A stretch of DNA of 60,000 nucleotides from Owenia fusiformis (taxonomy: Eukaryota; Annelida; Polychaeta; Sabellida; Oweniidae), in assembly GCA_903813345.2 (NCBI GenBank), contig CAIIXF020000007.1, forward strand, positions 21,069,564 through 21,129,563. Direction: 5' to 3'. Shown piece after piece: positions 58,524 through 60,000 of the stretch (within the stretch, counting starts at the first letter, position 1; the number at the start of each line of letters is the position of its first letter). The position numbers and the translations under genes are program-made. The notes beneath the pieces are model-generated. The model was not told the origin of the DNA, made no database searches, and saw only the letters and a program-made list of their open reading frames with translations.

Positions 58524-59306
58524 CAGGGTGACAAAAAAACGGGAACCCATAAATCATCAAATTTCTCGGAAAGTATTATCCCTACATTCTTCATTTCTTC
58601 AGGGTGGAAACTAGACTGAATGCATGACAAAATGACACAATAATGAGTACTGTAGCTTAGATATTAATCATGCCATGGACGACAGAAGAAAATACTTATA
58701 TTGTGAGAAAGTATATCGAGACAAAATCCTATAAAGAGACACAAACTGCCTATATGAGAGATCACAGGGCAAGAAGAGCCCCTTGCAAGTCACAGATCTT
58801 TAGGCTTGTACAGAAGTTTGATTCAGAAGGAACTGTAAAATCATCAAAGAAGAAAAGTGATGGCAAACCAACCTATTCAGGGAGAGAGACGTCTGTCAGA
58901 ACTCAAGACAACTCAACAGTCAACTCAGAACGTTACATCCCTAACGTTAAAAAGTTTTGGAGAGCGCTGGGTAGACGACGTGACTTGAGAAGGGACCAGC
59001 AATGGTTCTGACAAGATGGTGCCACACCCCACACCTCAAATGAGTCCATACAATGGCTTCCGGCTCACTTTGGTGATCGATTAATCAGTCATTTTTGCGA
59101 GAGGAATCCAGCTCTGCATCCAACGTCGTGGTGCACATTTGGAGCACATTATCTAATCGTGCCTCATTTGAAGACTAATTGAGCTAAAATGCTAAAGCTT
59201 TGACATCTTGTCATACATTCAGTTGACTATACATGTACCAAATAACTAAGCTCAATATGCATAATTGACGAGTTATTAAGATTTAAGTGGTTTTTTTGTC
59301 ACCCTG
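58524..59306 (+). mobile_element. 783-bp internally deleted mariner/Tc1-like transposon
   Basis: Perfect 17-bp inverted ends cagggtgacaaaaaaac and gtttttttgtcaccctg. TA follows the right end, while the left flank is GA, so one copy of the expected TA has mutated. It contains the transposase relic at 58670-59180. Confidence 0.85.
58670..59180 (+). pseudogene. mariner-like transposase relic
   Basis: The first 113 codons encode a helix-turn-helix N-terminus (MPWTTEENTYIVRKYIETKS, SQIFRLVQKFDSEGTV), then jump, apparently by internal deletion, to SERYIPNVKKFWRAL and QQWF. A TGA at 59009 interrupts the frame just before QDGATPHTSNESIQWL, the segment around the second catalytic Asp. The frame then continues with AHFGDRLISHF. 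The first catalytic Asp region is missing, so the protein cannot be active. Family: IS630-Tc1-mariner. Confidence 0.8.
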
Positions 59307-59639
59307 TATGTAAAGCTGATGACAAGTACTTTCTAAATGTACCATAAAAAATCGCAATAGTATAGTCACGTAAACTGGAACTACTTTATTCGTTAATTTT
59401 CATCGGTGAACCGGGGATTTTACCTAAAAATGAGTCCCTATGCTGTCGTAGTGATATTTAAAAATCAAGACGCAAACATGTTAAATATAGTCAAGATGAA
59501 GGTTATATATAGGGGAACGCAGAAATATAGTGGTTGTATGGGCAAATTCGCTCGAAAATGGCGATATGTACCCCTGAACTTGAATTTTATTTCTCAGTGA
59601 ATTACAGTAGTGACACCTTGAATAGAGATGCTGAAATCC

Positions 59640-59890
59640 GATTTGCCCCGAACCCATCATTTCCCATTGGTTAACATTACAATGACCATTTTCAAAACTG
59701 CATCAAATTTGTCATCAATTTCCGACCTATTGTTATTTGAAAAATTGGGGTATAGGAAATAAAGTCAAATTGTATCTCTTTTATTATCAATTATTCCGTT
59801 GCAGGTAATGAAAATAGAAATTCAAAAATAGGATGAGGGGGGCTTTAACACGAAGGTCTATGGGGGAAACAGTTGCCAAACTTATATCTT
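59640..59890 (+). mobile_element. truncated relative of the 879-bp MITE
   Basis: tttcccattggttaacat, gtcatcaatttccgacctatt, taaagtcaaatt, ctttaacacg and ggttgccaaacttat-like blocks appear in the same order as in the right arm of 34888-35766, with moderate divergence. The terminal cactccc end is lost. Confidence 0.75.
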
Positions 59891-60000
59891 ATTTCGAGTG
59901 GAGTTGGTTACTTTGGATGAGAACGTTTATTCAATAAATTTTACTTACTGCTCTAATCTTTTTTCTCAATCTCAATTTTTAATTCAAAATCGCTCTTTTT

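Larger units (their letters stand above)
58450..59619. mobile_element. TIR element enclosing a mariner-like copy
   Basis: aaggtgtcactacggtaa at 58450 is mirrored by ttacagtagtgacacctt at 59602-59619 with one mismatch. The enclosed segment includes a complete, shorter TIR element (58524-59306). This looks like one DNA transposon inserted in another. The outer element shows no coding sequence of its own. Confidence 0.65.

Overview
The window is animal nuclear DNA. It is AT-rich, genes are split by many short GT-AG introns, and transposon-derived repeats fill introns and intergenic space. The protein-coding content (a VOPP1/WBP1-type PPxY membrane protein, a RIAM/lamellipodin-type MRL adaptor, a rhodopsin-class receptor and a gel-forming-mucin-like D-domain glycoprotein) fits a bilaterian. 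The repeat load suggests a marine invertebrate, such as a hemichordate, amphioxus or lophotrochozoan, but the sequence alone does not fix the phylum.

Layout. (1) 1-3.5 kb, plus strand: the 3' part of a VOPP1-like gene (exons 735-812, 1216-1361, 3215-3447). Its second intron is largely a 48-bp minisatellite that repeats the exon's own 5' splice site. (2) 3.5-10.7 kb: convergent 3' UTR and intergenic sequence. (3) 10.7-26.8 kb, and perhaps to 31.1 kb, minus strand: an MRL-family adaptor (about 1,027 residues, 12 coding exons) with two talin-binding-like helices, a coiled coil, RA, PH and a long proline-rich tail. An intronless class A GPCR (13598-15751, plus strand) with a large repeat-bearing ectodomain is nested in the last intron of this gene. 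(4) 26.8-36.4 kb: no supported coding exon, but several MITEs, a tRNA-derived SINE and a promoter-like cluster. (5) 36.5-57.7 kb, plus strand: a secreted D1-D2-D'-D3-PTS glycoprotein of gel-forming mucin/VWF type. It has 29 phase-consistent exons, about 1,499 codons in the window, and is open at the 3' end. (6) 57.7-60 kb: nested, decayed DNA transposons and a fragment of a MITE seen earlier.

How the parts relate. The MRL adaptor is expected to link Rap/Ras GTPases and talin to Ena/VASP actin assembly at the plasma membrane. The receptor is a surface signalling protein using the opposite strand of an MRL intron. The mucin-like gene would make a disulfide-linked secreted polymer. Nothing indicates an operon or a shared pathway.

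The most unusual items are two independent intron minisatellites that have amplified a 5' splice site, the nested GPCR with exact 18-residue extracellular repeats, a Crypton-type recombinase fragment inside an inverted-repeat element, a 1.77-kb TIR element packed with degenerate repeats, and a 1-kb nested palindrome. All homology statements come from recognising motifs by eye; no database search was run.
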